Notes under the pieces: generated by a model
Databases searched by the model: none
What the model was told of the DNA's origin: nothing
What the model saw: only the letters and a program-made list of their open reading frames with translations
Position numbers and translations under genes: made by a program
Part shown: positions 9,097 through 17,479 of the stretch, one piece after another
How the letters are laid out: each line of letters starts with the position of its first letter
How positions within the stretch are numbered: position 1 is the stretch's first letter
Assembly (NCBI GenBank): GCA_022844275.1
Contig: JALHMB010000011.1
Location: 43,408-107,407 of the forward strand
DNA: 64,000 bases
Reading direction: 5' to 3'
From: Hyphomicrobiaceae bacterium
Lineage (GTDB): Bacteria; Pseudomonadota; Alphaproteobacteria; Rhizobiales; Hyphomicrobiaceae

Positions 9097-9123
9097 CGGC
9101 AGCGCCCTTTCCGGGCGCTGCCG
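9097..9123 (+). promoter_or_regulatory. Intercistronic GC-rich hairpin after the binding-protein gene
   Basis: Perfect 11-bp inverted repeat (CGGCAGCGCCC / GGGCGCTGCCG) around a TTTCC loop, starting 12 bases after the binding-protein stop and ending 23 bases before the first permease. No T-run follows, so it is more likely a 3'-exonuclease barrier or partial attenuator than a full terminator, fitting higher binding-protein than permease expression. Confidence 0.75.
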
Positions 9124-9146
9124 CCACCCGCAGGATTGCCCGCCAC

Positions 9147-10106
9147 ATGACCGACGCCTCGATCTCCACGACCAATTGGGTACATCGCCGCGCCGACCCC
9201 TCGTGGCTGGTGCGCCTCTTCGACTGGAAGCCCTTCCTGGTCATCATCTGCCTGCTGCCGGCCGTCGGCCTGTTGATGACCTTCCTGACCTATCCGCTCG
9301 GTCTCGGCATCTTTCTCGCGTTCACCGACACAACGATCGGCCGCCGCGGCGTCTGGGTCGGTATCGAGAATTTCCAATATCTGTTCAGCGATCCAATCTT
9401 CTGGAACGCCGTCTTCTTCAGCGTCTTCTACACGTCGATCGCGACGATCGGAAAGTTCGGCCTAGGCCTTTGGCTGGCTCTCCTGCTCAACAACCATCTT
9501 CCGTTCAAGAGCATGCTGCGCGCGATCATCCTGCTGCCGTGGATCGTGCCGACCGTCCTCTCGGCCATCGCCTTCTGGTGGATCTACGATCCGCAGTTCT
9601 CGATCATTTCGCATATGCTCATCAAGACGGGCCTGCGCGAGACCAACGTCGACTTCATCAATACCGCTTGGCCCGCGCGCTGGTCGCTGATCGCCGCCAA
9701 CATCTGGCGCGGCATTCCCTTCGTCGCGATCTCGCTGCTCGCCGGCCTGCAGACCATTTCGCCCTCGCTCTACGAGGCCGCGATGCTGGACGGCGCGACG
9801 CCGTGGCAGCGTTTCCGCTTCATCACATTCCCGATGCTGCTGCCGATCCTCGCGATCGTCATGACTTTCAGCATCATCTTCACCTTCACCGACTTCCAGC
9901 TCGTCTACGCCATCACGCGAGGCGGACCGGTGAATTCGACGCATCTGCTCGCGACGCTCGCTTTCCAGCGCGGCATTCCGGGCGGTCAGCTCGGCGAGGG
10001 CGCGGCAATCGCCGTCTCAATGATCCCGTTCCTCATCTTCGCGACGCTGTTCAGCTACTTCGCCCTCGCACGGCGCAAGTGGCAGCAGGGAGAGACCAAT
10101 GACTGA
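9147..10106 (+). CDS. Sugar ABC transporter permease, MalF/UgpA type
   Basis: 319-residue inner-membrane permease with six predicted helices (first at about residues 31-51) and the cytoplasmic EAA loop seen as YEAAMLDGATPWQRFRFITFP, which docks on the ATPase. It pairs with the next permease to form the heterodimeric CUT1 channel. Its end overlaps the next gene by eight bases, suggesting translational coupling. Substrate unknown. Confidence 0.94.
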   Translation: MTDASISTTNWVHRRADPSWLVRLFDWKPFLVIICLLPAVGLLMTFLTYPLGLGIFLAFTDTTIGRRGVWVGIENFQYLFSDPIFWNAVFFSVFYTSIATIGKFGLGLWLALLLNNHLPFKSMLRAIILLPWIVPTVLSAIAFWWIYDPQFSIISHMLIKTGLRETNVDFINTAWPARWSLIAANIWRGIPFVAISLLAGLQTISPSLYEAAMLDGATPWQRFRFITFPMLLPILAIVMTFSIIFTFTDFQLVYAITRGGPVNSTHLLATLAFQRGIPGGQLGEGAAIAVSMIPFLIFATLFSYFALARRKWQQGETND

Positions 10107-11004
10107 CGCCGCGGCTCCTCCAGTAGAGACTCCGACTTCGGCAACGGCTCCGCCGGAGACGATGGCCTGGGATAGCCGGGCCCGACGCATGGTCGTGCTG
10201 TGGCTGCCGCTCGCCTGCTTCCTCATCATCCTCCTATTTCCGTTCTATTGGATGACCATCACGGCATTCAAACCGGATGCCGAGCTCTATAATTTCGCCG
10301 AGCACAACCCGCTCTGGATCAGCTCGCCGACGCTGGACCACGTCTATCTGCTACTGTTCAAGACTTCGTACCCGAAGTGGCTGAAGACCACGATGATGGT
10401 CGCGATCGGCGCGACCTTCCTGTCGCTCTTCGCGAGCACGCTTGCCGCCTATGCGATTCAGCGGCTGCGCTTCACTGGCAGCCAGTACGTCGGCCTCGCG
10501 ATCTACCTCGCCTACCTCGTACCGCCGTCGATCCTGTTCATCCCGCTGGCGACGATGGTCGTACAGCTCGGCCTGTTCGACAGCCCGCTGGCGCTGATCC
10601 TGGTCTACCCGACCTTCCTCGTGCCATTCTGCACGTGGCTGCTGATCGGCTACTTCAAGTCGATCCCTTATGAGCTTGAGGAATGCGCCTTGATCGATGG
10701 TGCGACGCGCCTGCAGATCCTGCGCCGGATCACGCTGCCGCTGGCGGTTCCGGGCCTGATCTCGGCCGGCATCTTCTCCTTCACGCTCTCCTGGAACGAG
10801 TTCATCTACGCTCTCGCCTTCATCCAGAGCAGCGAGAACAAGACCGTGCCGGTCGCCATCCTGACGGAGCTGGTGACAGGCGACGTCTACCAGTGGGGAG
10901 CGCTGATGGCGGGATCGCTGCTCGGCTCGCTGCCGGTCGCGATCTTCTATTCATTCTTCGTCGACTATTACGTCTCGTCCCTCACGGGCGCGGTGAAGGA
11001 ATAG
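10099..11004 (+). CDS. Sugar ABC transporter permease, MalG/UgpE type
   Basis: 301-residue partner permease. It starts with a proline/alanine-rich cytoplasmic tail of about 30 residues, then six predicted helices, and an EAA-like loop EECALIDGATRLQILRRITLP ahead of the last two helices. FFVDYYVSSLTGAVKE is a typical MalG-family C-terminus. It completes the ATPase, binding protein and permease set encoded upstream and overlaps the previous permease by eight bases. Confidence 0.94.
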   Translation: MTDAAAPPVETPTSATAPPETMAWDSRARRMVVLWLPLACFLIILLFPFYWMTITAFKPDAELYNFAEHNPLWISSPTLDHVYLLLFKTSYPKWLKTTMMVAIGATFLSLFASTLAAYAIQRLRFTGSQYVGLAIYLAYLVPPSILFIPLATMVVQLGLFDSPLALILVYPTFLVPFCTWLLIGYFKSIPYELEECALIDGATRLQILRRITLPLAVPGLISAGIFSFTLSWNEFIYALAFIQSSENKTVPVAILTELVTGDVYQWGALMAGSLLGSLPVAIFYSFFVDYYVSSLTGAVKE

Positions 11005-11011
11005 CGGCGGC

Positions 11012-11668
11012 TTGGGCGCGACGAAAACTTCGATCCTCCACGCAACGCGCGCCCACGCTCCATTCCTCGCACGTACCATCCTCGCGGCTTCTCGTTCCCA
11101 TCTGCCGCGGGGGCCGTTCGATTTCGCGCTCGACCTCCCCGACACTGAGCTGCTGACGGCCATCGAGCGCATGACGCTCGGCGACCTCGCCTGCAACTGC
11201 CATTTCACACGCTTTCTGGTCGCCGAGGTCGCCGGCACGCCGGTCGGCGCTCTCGCAGCATTCGATCCGGGCGAGGACGGTCTGCCGCCGCTCGGAGCAG
11301 CCCTTCTCGATGCCTGCAGCGCTCTCGGGCACAGCAGCCGGAAGCTGGCAACCGTTGCAGCGCGTATTGAAGCCCTGGAACGCTGCTTCCCGCGCGGTGC
11401 GCCCGGCACTTGGATCATCGAGTGGGTCGCCGTGGCGGAACCCTACCGCCGCCACGGCATTTGCGGGCAACTCACGTATGTGATCCTCGCCGAGGGCGCG
11501 CGCCGTGGATGCTGCGAGGCGCAGATCTCGACCTATATCGGGAATGATGCGGCTGCAGCCGCTTATGCACGCTCAGGCTTTCTCGCTGCTCGCGAGCACC
11601 GCAGTGTGGATCTCGAGCATATGCTCGGCGTGCCGGGCCTGTGGGTCATGCACCGCGATCTACCATAG
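11012..11668 (+). CDS. GNAT-family N-acetyltransferase
   Basis: 218 residues; the acetyl-CoA-binding signature is seen as EWVAVAEPYRRHGICGQLTYVIL, with the Arg-x-x-Gly pyrophosphate loop, and the closing segment AAAYARSGF. It acetylates an unknown amine. It begins with TTG at 11012, eight bases after the permease stop and with GAAGGA upstream, so it is probably translated from the transporter mRNA. The N-terminal ~120 residues are divergent and may define the acceptor. A bidirectional terminator follows. Confidence 0.82.
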   Translation: MGATKTSILHATRAHAPFLARTILAASRSHLPRGPFDFALDLPDTELLTAIERMTLGDLACNCHFTRFLVAEVAGTPVGALAAFDPGEDGLPPLGAALLDACSALGHSSRKLATVAARIEALERCFPRGAPGTWIIEWVAVAEPYRRHGICGQLTYVILAEGARRGCCEAQISTYIGNDAAAAAYARSGFLAAREHRSVDLEHMLGVPGLWVMHRDLP

Positions 11669-11677
11669 ACGCAGTTG

Positions 11678-11706
11678 TACCGGCCGCCGGGGGCAGCCGG
11701 TATTTT
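11678..11706. terminator. Terminator between convergent GNAT and peroxiredoxin genes
   Basis: Inverted repeat TACCGGC / GCCGGTA separated by an 11-base GC-rich loop and followed on the + strand by TTTT. It lies ten bases after the acetyltransferase stop and before the convergent peroxiredoxin stop, so it may serve both. Confidence 0.65.
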
Positions 11707-11722
11707 CATAGTCGGGTCTCGC

Positions 11723-12382
11723 TCAGCCTTGCGGCTGCTTCGTCACGCGGATGTAAGGCTTCGGCCGAGTGAACCCGCCGAACTTCGCCTGTGCTTCTTC
11801 GTCGGAAACAGCCGGCGTGATGATCACGTCGTCGCCCGGCTTCCATTGCGCCGGCGTTGCGACCTTGTGCTTGGCCGTGAGCTGGAGGCTGTCGATCACG
11901 CGCAGGATCTCGTCGAAGTTCCGGCCCGTCGTCATCGGGTAGGTCAGCGACAGCTTGATCTTCTTGTCCGGCCCGACGACGAAGACCGAACGCACCGTCG
12001 CGTTATCCGCGGGCGTGCGGCCTTCCGACGTGCTGCCCGCGCTCGCCGGCAGCATCTCGTAGAGCTTGGCGATCTTTAGCTCGGGATCGCCGATCAGCGG
12101 ATACTCCACTGCATGGCCGGTGACGTCCTTGATGTCCTGCTTCCAGCGCTGATGGCTGTCGACGGGGTCGACCGAGATGCCGATGATCTGGGTATTGCGC
12201 TTGGCGAACTCACCGGCAAGACCGGCCATGTAGCCGAGCTCGGTCGTGCAGACAGGGGTGAAGTCCTTGGGGTGAGAAAAGAGGACAGCCCAGCCATCGC
12301 CGACCCAGTCATGGAAATTGATCGGGCCAGCCGTGGTATCGGCGGTGAAGTTGGGGGCCTCGTCATTAATCCTTAGTGCCAT
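11723..12382 (-). CDS. 1-Cys peroxiredoxin (Prx6 family)
   Basis: 219 residues; thiol peroxidase that reduces hydrogen peroxide and alkyl hydroperoxides in the cytoplasm. The peroxidatic cysteine is Cys45 in DFTPVCTTELG, and it is the only cysteine in the protein, which defines the 1-Cys type needing an external reductant. The long C-terminal extension (YPMTTGRNFDEILRVIDSLQ, then VATPAQWKPGDDVII) is characteristic of Prx6. The ATG at 12382 is chosen because conserved sequence starts there; the longer reading from 12526 adds unrelated residues. Transcribed alone. Confidence 0.95.
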   Translation of the reverse strand: MALRINDEAPNFTADTTAGPINFHDWVGDGWAVLFSHPKDFTPVCTTELGYMAGLAGEFAKRNTQIIGISVDPVDSHQRWKQDIKDVTGHAVEYPLIGDPELKIAKLYEMLPASAGSTSEGRTPADNATVRSVFVVGPDKKIKLSLTYPMTTGRNFDEILRVIDSLQLTAKHKVATPAQWKPGDDVIITPAVSDEEAQAKFGGFTRPKPYIRVTKQPQG

Positions 12383-12685
12383 GGGAACCTCGCTTATCAA
12401 CTGAATACGGGCGACAACCGGCCCTCGCGTTTGACAAACGGCTAAGCACTTGGCGGCGATTGCTGCCCGGGCAGAAGTGCTAACACGGCCGCTGCTCTTG
12501 GCCTCGGCACTTTTGCTCCTAAGCATATGAGCGGTCGTACCGGTTTTGGTAGCCCCGCGGAGCGATCAAATCGTGGCTCAAAGTCCCTCTGCCGCGGTCC
12601 GCTCGTCGTTATCCCCTTGCTGCCTATGGGTCTTTTCCACTAACTTCGCTCATGTTCGGCCTCGTAGTTCGTTGGGATAACCGCT
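12383..12685. other. Divergent intergenic region, peroxiredoxin / MacA-like
   Basis: About 300 bases between divergent genes, presumably containing both promoters. A consensus-like TTGACA is at 12431-12436 on the + strand, but no convincing -10 follows at 16-18 bases. No ORF or RNA is supported. Confidence 0.5.
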
Positions 12686-13969
12686 GTGCCGCACGACTGG
12701 CCCGAACGCCCGTCCCTGCCGGGTGAGACGGAGGACAGCTCCTCCGCCAAGCTCACCCGTGCGCGATGGTGGCGTCGAAGCGGGACAATTCTCGGCGGGC
12801 TGATGCTGACCGCGCTCGTGGCCCTGATCGCCGTAAGTTCGCGCGCGACCGACCCCGAGCAGCTCTATCAAACCTCCCTGATCGGCCGTCACGACGTCGA
12901 GGAGACCGTCGCCGCAGCAGGACGCGTTCGTCCGCGCGCGCACGTCGATGTCGGCGCTCGGGTATCGGGGCAACTGAGGAAACTGCACGTCAGGATCGGC
13001 AGCCTCGTGCGCGAGGGCGAGCTCCTCGCCGAGATCGACGCGGAGGCCCAGGAGGCCAAGGTCGAAGGCATCCGTGCCGAGCGTGCCCGCCTCACGGCGG
13101 AGCTTGCGGAGCTGGAAGCGACGCTCGCTTTCGCCGAGCGCCAGCATGGCCGCCAGACCGAGCTATCGCGCACGAATGCGGCCTCCGTTGCCAAGGAGGA
13201 TGAAGCGCGCCGGGACATGAATGTCGCCAAGGCGCGCCGGGATGCGACCATTGCCCGGATCCGGCAGACCGAGGCAAGCCTGCGCGCCGAGCAGGTTGCC
13301 CTCGGCTACACGCGCATTCTCGCGCCCATCGCCGGCACCGTGGTCTCCATCGAGGCTGTGGAGGGCCAGACTCTCAACGCGAACTACGAGGCGCCCGAGA
13401 TCCTCAGGATCGCGGATCTGGCGGTCATGACCGTGTGGACGGATGTCTCGGAGTCGGACGTTACCAGGCTCTCCGTCGGGATGCCGGTCAGCTTTACGAC
13501 CTTCGGTCACGCCGATCGGGTTTGGACGACGAGCCTGCGGGAGGTTCTGCCTGTCCCACAAAGGCCGCCTCGAAGGTCGGAGAGCGGTGACCGCTCGAAC
13601 GTGAGGAGCAACATCATCTCGTATGTGGCGCTCTTCGACGTCCCCAACAGCGATAACGCGCTGCGTGCTGAGATGACTGCCCAAGTCTCATTCATCTATG
13701 CGCGCGCGCCGGACACAGTCGCAATTCCGGCCGCTGCCTTTCAAGCGATCGGCAATACAAGTGCGAGCGCGATCGCACGGCCGGCCGAGCGCCAGCGCGC
13801 CCAAGTCCACGTTCTGAACCCCGATGGGACGGTTTCCCTGCGAGATGTCGTGACTGGCGTCCGCGGCCCCCGCTTCATCGAGGCCAAGAGCGGCATTGCC
13901 GTTGGTGAGCGCGTGATCATCGGCGAGGCGCGACGCCCGCCGCGGCCCTCTTTCAGCATCGAACGATGA
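12686..13969 (+). CDS. MacA-like periplasmic adaptor (HlyD/RND membrane-fusion family)
   Basis: 427 residues: a short cytoplasmic N-terminus, one membrane anchor (about 33-52), then the adaptor fold. Lipoyl half-motifs are VDVGARVSGQLRKLHVRIGSLVREGELLAEID and YTRILAPIAGTVVSIEAVEGQTL, flanking an alpha-helical hairpin (about 125-200). The beta-barrel and membrane-proximal parts follow. It should link the MacB-like transporter encoded next to an outer-membrane channel; no TolC-like gene is present in this window. GTG start at 12686. The stop overlaps the macB-like start by four bases (ATGA). Confidence 0.9.
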   Translation: MPHDWPERPSLPGETEDSSSAKLTRARWWRRSGTILGGLMLTALVALIAVSSRATDPEQLYQTSLIGRHDVEETVAAAGRVRPRAHVDVGARVSGQLRKLHVRIGSLVREGELLAEIDAEAQEAKVEGIRAERARLTAELAELEATLAFAERQHGRQTELSRTNAASVAKEDEARRDMNVAKARRDATIARIRQTEASLRAEQVALGYTRILAPIAGTVVSIEAVEGQTLNANYEAPEILRIADLAVMTVWTDVSESDVTRLSVGMPVSFTTFGHADRVWTTSLREVLPVPQRPPRRSESGDRSNVRSNIISYVALFDVPNSDNALRAEMTAQVSFIYARAPDTVAIPAAAFQAIGNTSASAIARPAERQRAQVHVLNPDGTVSLRDVVTGVRGPRFIEAKSGIAVGERVIIGEARRPPRPSFSIER

Positions 13970-15969
13970 CATCCCCAGCGCGCCCGCTCATCGAAATCCG
14001 CGGCCTCCACCGCACCTTCGTGAGCGGCGGCGCCGTCGAGACGACAGCGCTCGACGGGATCGACCTCGACATTCACGAAGGTGAGTTCGTCGCCATCAAA
14101 GGCGCCTCGGGCTCAGGCAAGTCTACGCTCCTCAATGTCCTCGGCTGCCTTGATCGCCCTTCATCGGGTACCTACCGGATCGCCGGCGTCGACACGACAC
14201 GGCTCGGGACTGCGGAGCTGGCGCATCTGAGGCAGCGGACCTTCGGCTTCGTTTTTCAGCGATATCACCTCATCAATGGCATGACGGCCATCGACAATGT
14301 CGAGCTGCCTGCGATTTATGGCGGGGTACCAAAGGAAGTACGACGCACGCGGGCCGAACGCCTCATGGCCCTTCTCGGCCTAGATGATCATCGTTGGAAG
14401 CGGCCTTGGCAGTTGTCGGGCGGCCAGCAGCAGCGTGTCGCCATCGCCCGGGCGCTGATCAACGGTGGATCGGTCATCCTCGCCGACGAGCCGACCGGAG
14501 CGCTCGACAGCAAGAACAGCGCGGAAGTCATCGCCATCGTGCGCGAGCTCGCGGAGACGGGCCGCACGGTCATCCTGGTGACGCATGACGCTCAGGTGGC
14601 TGCCCAGGCAGACCGCACGATCGAGATCGCGGACGGGCGGATCGTCAGCGACCGTGCGACGAAGGTCGCCAACGCGCCGATGACAGCAGCACCGTTGGCA
14701 GTAGCCGGCGACCGCGTCTCGCGCCCTGCCTCTGGCAAGACGGCCAGCCAAACGGGCGCACAGAACTTCGCCCAAGTGCGTGCATGGTGGTCGCCTATCG
14801 CGGAAGCGGGTCGATCGGCATTCGCCTCCATACGATCCAATCCGATACGCACCGGCCTGACGCTGCTCGGCGTGGTCATCGGCGTCGCCTCGGTCGTGGC
14901 GCTGGCCGCTATTGGGCGGGGGGCCGAAGCCGAAATGATCGATCGAACGTCCGCCCTGGTGTCGAACACGATCATGGTCACTGACAGAAGAGAGCCCGGA
15001 ACATCCTACACACCGCTGACGCCACCGGATGCGGCAGCCATTGCCGAGCTACCCAATGTCATCGCGACCCTGCCCGTCGATGAGAAGTACGGTGTCATCT
15101 CCCATGGTCATCGCGAGACCGTAACCGAGATCGTCGGCGCGACCCGCGACTACCGCACCGTCTATCGCTGGGAGACGCGGGTCGGCTCCTACTTCTCCGA
15201 GGAGGACGACAGACGCGGAAGCGCTGTCACCGTCATCGGCAAGACCATAGCCGAGAGGCTGTTTCCGGATACGCCGGATCCCACGGGCGCGACGGTGCTC
15301 ATCGATCGGATGCCTTTCACGGTCCTTGGCGTCCTACAGGAGAAGGGCCTCTCCTTCAGCGGCGAGGATCTCGACCGCCGGCTCGTCGTGCCGCTCAATG
15401 CCATGATGCATCGCCTTGGTAGCCGACGGGAGCTGCAGTACATCGTCGTAGCTATCGATGACATGGAGATGCTGACGACAACGCGCGATGCGGTACGCGC
15501 GCTCATGGTCGAAAGGCACGGCCGGCAAGACTTCTCGATCGCCGACACTGCTGGGGCCTTCAGAAGCATCACCGACGAGCGCATGGCGATGAACATCCGC
15601 CTGATCGCGATCGGCGGCATCTCGCTTCTCGTAGGTGGGATCGGCATCATGAACATGATGCTGACCGCCGTGCGCGAACGTACGCGCGAAATCGGTATTC
15701 GGACCGCTACCGGCGCCACGCCGGGCGACATCCTCCGGCAGTTTCTCATTGAAGCCGTCGTGATCTCGGGCACGGGCGGCGTTGTGGGTCTCGCGATCGG
15801 GATCGCCATTGGCGCCGGCGCGGCCTACTTCGGCGCAACCGTGATCCTGTCCGTCACATCGGCGGCGCTCGCATTCCTGTTGGCGCTCACGCTCGGCGTG
15901 GTGTTCGGCTTCATGCCTGCGCGGCACGCGGCACGCCTCGACCCCGTCATCGCGCTGGCCAGCGAGTGA
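13966..15969 (+). CDS. MacB-like ABC transporter (ATPase fused to FtsX-type permease)
   Basis: 667 residues. The ATPase domain (about 5-235) has Walker A GASGSGKST, signature LSGGQQQRVAIARAL and Walker B ILADEPTGALD. After a ~40-residue linker come a first membrane helix (about 293-315), a periplasmic core domain (about 320-540) and three C-terminal helices with the FtsX domain (REIGIRTATGATPGDILRQF). This is the full MacB architecture, used for tripartite export of peptides, lipids or macrolides. It is translationally coupled to the adaptor gene. The left copy of the 1.2-kb repeat begins 65 bases downstream and its regulator gene converges on this end. Confidence 0.93.
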   Translation: MTSPARPLIEIRGLHRTFVSGGAVETTALDGIDLDIHEGEFVAIKGASGSGKSTLLNVLGCLDRPSSGTYRIAGVDTTRLGTAELAHLRQRTFGFVFQRYHLINGMTAIDNVELPAIYGGVPKEVRRTRAERLMALLGLDDHRWKRPWQLSGGQQQRVAIARALINGGSVILADEPTGALDSKNSAEVIAIVRELAETGRTVILVTHDAQVAAQADRTIEIADGRIVSDRATKVANAPMTAAPLAVAGDRVSRPASGKTASQTGAQNFAQVRAWWSPIAEAGRSAFASIRSNPIRTGLTLLGVVIGVASVVALAAIGRGAEAEMIDRTSALVSNTIMVTDRREPGTSYTPLTPPDAAAIAELPNVIATLPVDEKYGVISHGHRETVTEIVGATRDYRTVYRWETRVGSYFSEEDDRRGSAVTVIGKTIAERLFPDTPDPTGATVLIDRMPFTVLGVLQEKGLSFSGEDLDRRLVVPLNAMMHRLGSRRELQYIVVAIDDMEMLTTTRDAVRALMVERHGRQDFSIADTAGAFRSITDERMAMNIRLIAIGGISLLVGGIGIMNMMLTAVRERTREIGIRTATGATPGDILRQFLIEAVVISGTGGVVGLAIGIAIGAGAAYFGATVILSVTSAALAFLLALTLGVVFGFMPARHAARLDPVIALASE

Positions 15970-16074
15970 TTGACGCCAAGTTCAGCAGAAGTGCGCCTGA
16001 ATTCAGCGCTACCGCTATAGAGGATCGTGCAATGGCCCCCGCGCACACTCTGAAAGCGTGAATGCGGCCGACGC

Positions 16075-16854
16075 TCAATGCTCCTGAAGTAGTCCTGAGG
16101 CGAGGTAAGCGACTTCGGTTCGGTTCTTGGCGTTGAGCTTCTTCATGATGTTGCGCACGTGAACCTTGACCGTGCTCTCGCACATGTTGAGCTCGTAGGC
16201 GATGATCTTGTTCGCCTTGCCCTTGCGCAGGGCGTCGATCACCGCAACCTGACGCCGCGTGAACATGCCCTTCGGACCCGGCCCCGCGGATTGGCGGTCC
16301 GCCATCAGCTTGCGCGCCGCAAGCAGGCTGCCCGCCGGAAAATACTGCCCGCCCGCCGCAACCAGGCGCAGCGCGTGCGCCGCAACCTCGAGCGAGATGT
16401 CCGCCGGCATGAACCCGTTCGCACCCTTGTCCATCACCGTCATGACGAGCTCGGGATCCTCCGCATCCGACATCACGACGACCGGCACGCTGCCACCCGC
16501 TGCCTGCAGGCGCGAGAGCTGTGCATCGGCTTCGCGCACGCCGAGACCGATCGCGCACAGCACCACGATCGCGGCCTTCAGCTGATCCGCCCGCGCCAGA
16601 TACTCCTCGACGCTCGCAACGCCGACACCGTCGAGCGTCGTCGCCTCCGACAGGATCGACTGGATGCAGCCGCGCACGAACGCGCGCCGCTCGATGATGA
16701 CGACCGACATCGACATCGGCACCGCGCCAAGAGAGGCCGTCGCGACAGGCTCGCCGTTCACCTCACTCACGCGCGGCGTGCCGTTCTGACGTGCCGGCTT
16801 GTCCTGGATTGAAGCGATTTTGCTCGAAACCGAGCGCTGCGGAGAGGTACGCAT
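16075..16854 (-). CDS. LuxR/NarL-type regulator with degenerate receiver, left copy
   Basis: 259 residues: a ~45-residue unstructured N-terminus, a receiver-like domain (about 49-165) and a LuxR-type helix-turn-helix (about 197-252; FTRRQVAVIDALRKGKANK, then STVKVHVRNIMKKLNA). The receiver lacks phosphorylation chemistry: the acidic pair is Glu55-Arg56, the phospho-acceptor aspartate position is Cys100, and the invariant lysine position is Pro150. It is therefore probably controlled without a histidine kinase, and none is encoded nearby. The protein is identical to the one at 61061-61840. It is transcribed toward the macB end. A role in controlling the adjacent polysaccharide locus is inferred from position only. 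Confidence 0.93.
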   Translation of the reverse strand: MRTSPQRSVSSKIASIQDKPARQNGTPRVSEVNGEPVATASLGAVPMSMSVVIIERRAFVRGCIQSILSEATTLDGVGVASVEEYLARADQLKAAIVVLCAIGLGVREADAQLSRLQAAGGSVPVVVMSDAEDPELVMTVMDKGANGFMPADISLEVAAHALRLVAAGGQYFPAGSLLAARKLMADRQSAGPGPKGMFTRRQVAVIDALRKGKANKIIAYELNMCESTVKVHVRNIMKKLNAKNRTEVAYLASGLLQEH

Positions 16855-16945
16855 TTTTACTCACTCAGCCTCTGGCCAATACGGGCGATGCACACTGATC
16901 CGCCGCCCACTGATCATGCCTAAGTCATCCCTCAATGGGACGTAC

Positions 16946-16954
16946 TTTATACCA
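16946..16954 (-). promoter_or_regulatory. Putative extended -10 promoter of the left regulator gene
   Basis: On the minus strand TGGTATAAA matches an extended -10 element (TGnTATAAT) in a markedly AT-rich stretch (16930-17000), about 90 bases upstream of the regulator ATG. No good -35 is seen. The same element is present in the right repeat copy, so both copies carry their own promoter. Confidence 0.4.
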
Positions 16955-17223
16955 ATATTAGCCACCATTTAGACGCTTTTGCTCTAAAATCCAAACTCAG
17001 CATTTGTGCATCCTTAATGCAACACATGCCCATATCGGCGGCAGCCCTCCCGAAGACTACGACTTTTGATCACGCAGACGGCAGCAACGGCCCGTCCCGC
17101 GAGGATCGCCGGCGCACTCTGGCATGATGCGATGACAGCCCACCGACGCCGTCGCTACGGCACCGCGAACGCACGCACACACACACCAACCAATTCGAAA
17201 TCCGTGCCACACGGAGCGCACTG

Positions 17224-17242
17224 GCACGCGCGAGGCGCGTGC
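17224..17242. repeat. Inverted repeat straddling the right edge of the left repeat copy
   Basis: GCACGCGC / GCGCGTGC around GAG, a perfect 8-bp stem. The direct repeat ends at 17239, inside the right arm, so the dyad is complete here but broken in the right copy, where the arm continues GCGCGCAG. Confidence 0.6.
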
Positions 17243-17479
17243 GAGAAGACGCGCGCGGAGGCTTAAGGTTGTCGCTGGAATGGACGCGGTATGCGGCTGG
17301 ATGCGGCCAAGGTTTTCTAACTGTCCTTGGAGACAGGCTGCTTGCGCGCTCAGCGGCTGAGATACGAGCCGCTACACCGCGGCCAAGACTGTCTTGCGTG
17401 CGAGTATACTTGTGAGAGAGACAATGAGGCACAATAACGCCTCGGCAGCACGCGCCACAGCCGAGAGGCACTTGAGCCG

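Larger units (their letters stand above)
16034..17239. repeat. 1.2-kb direct repeat, left copy
   Basis: Bases 16034-17239 reappear in the same orientation at 61020-62225 (offset 44986). Reading both copies side by side I find a single difference, G at 16070 against T at 61056, just beyond the regulator stop codon. The boundaries are sharp: 16033/61019 and 17240/62226 differ and the flanks are unrelated. The repeat holds one complete regulator gene, its promoter region and about 240 further bases with no gene. No transposase and no terminal inverted repeats are present, so this is not an insertion sequence. Confidence 0.96.

Noticed and set aside
16034..17239. Direct repeat considered as an insertion sequence or composite transposon end
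   Set aside because: No transposase ORF, no terminal inverted repeats and no target-site duplication at the edges; the only gene is a regulator.
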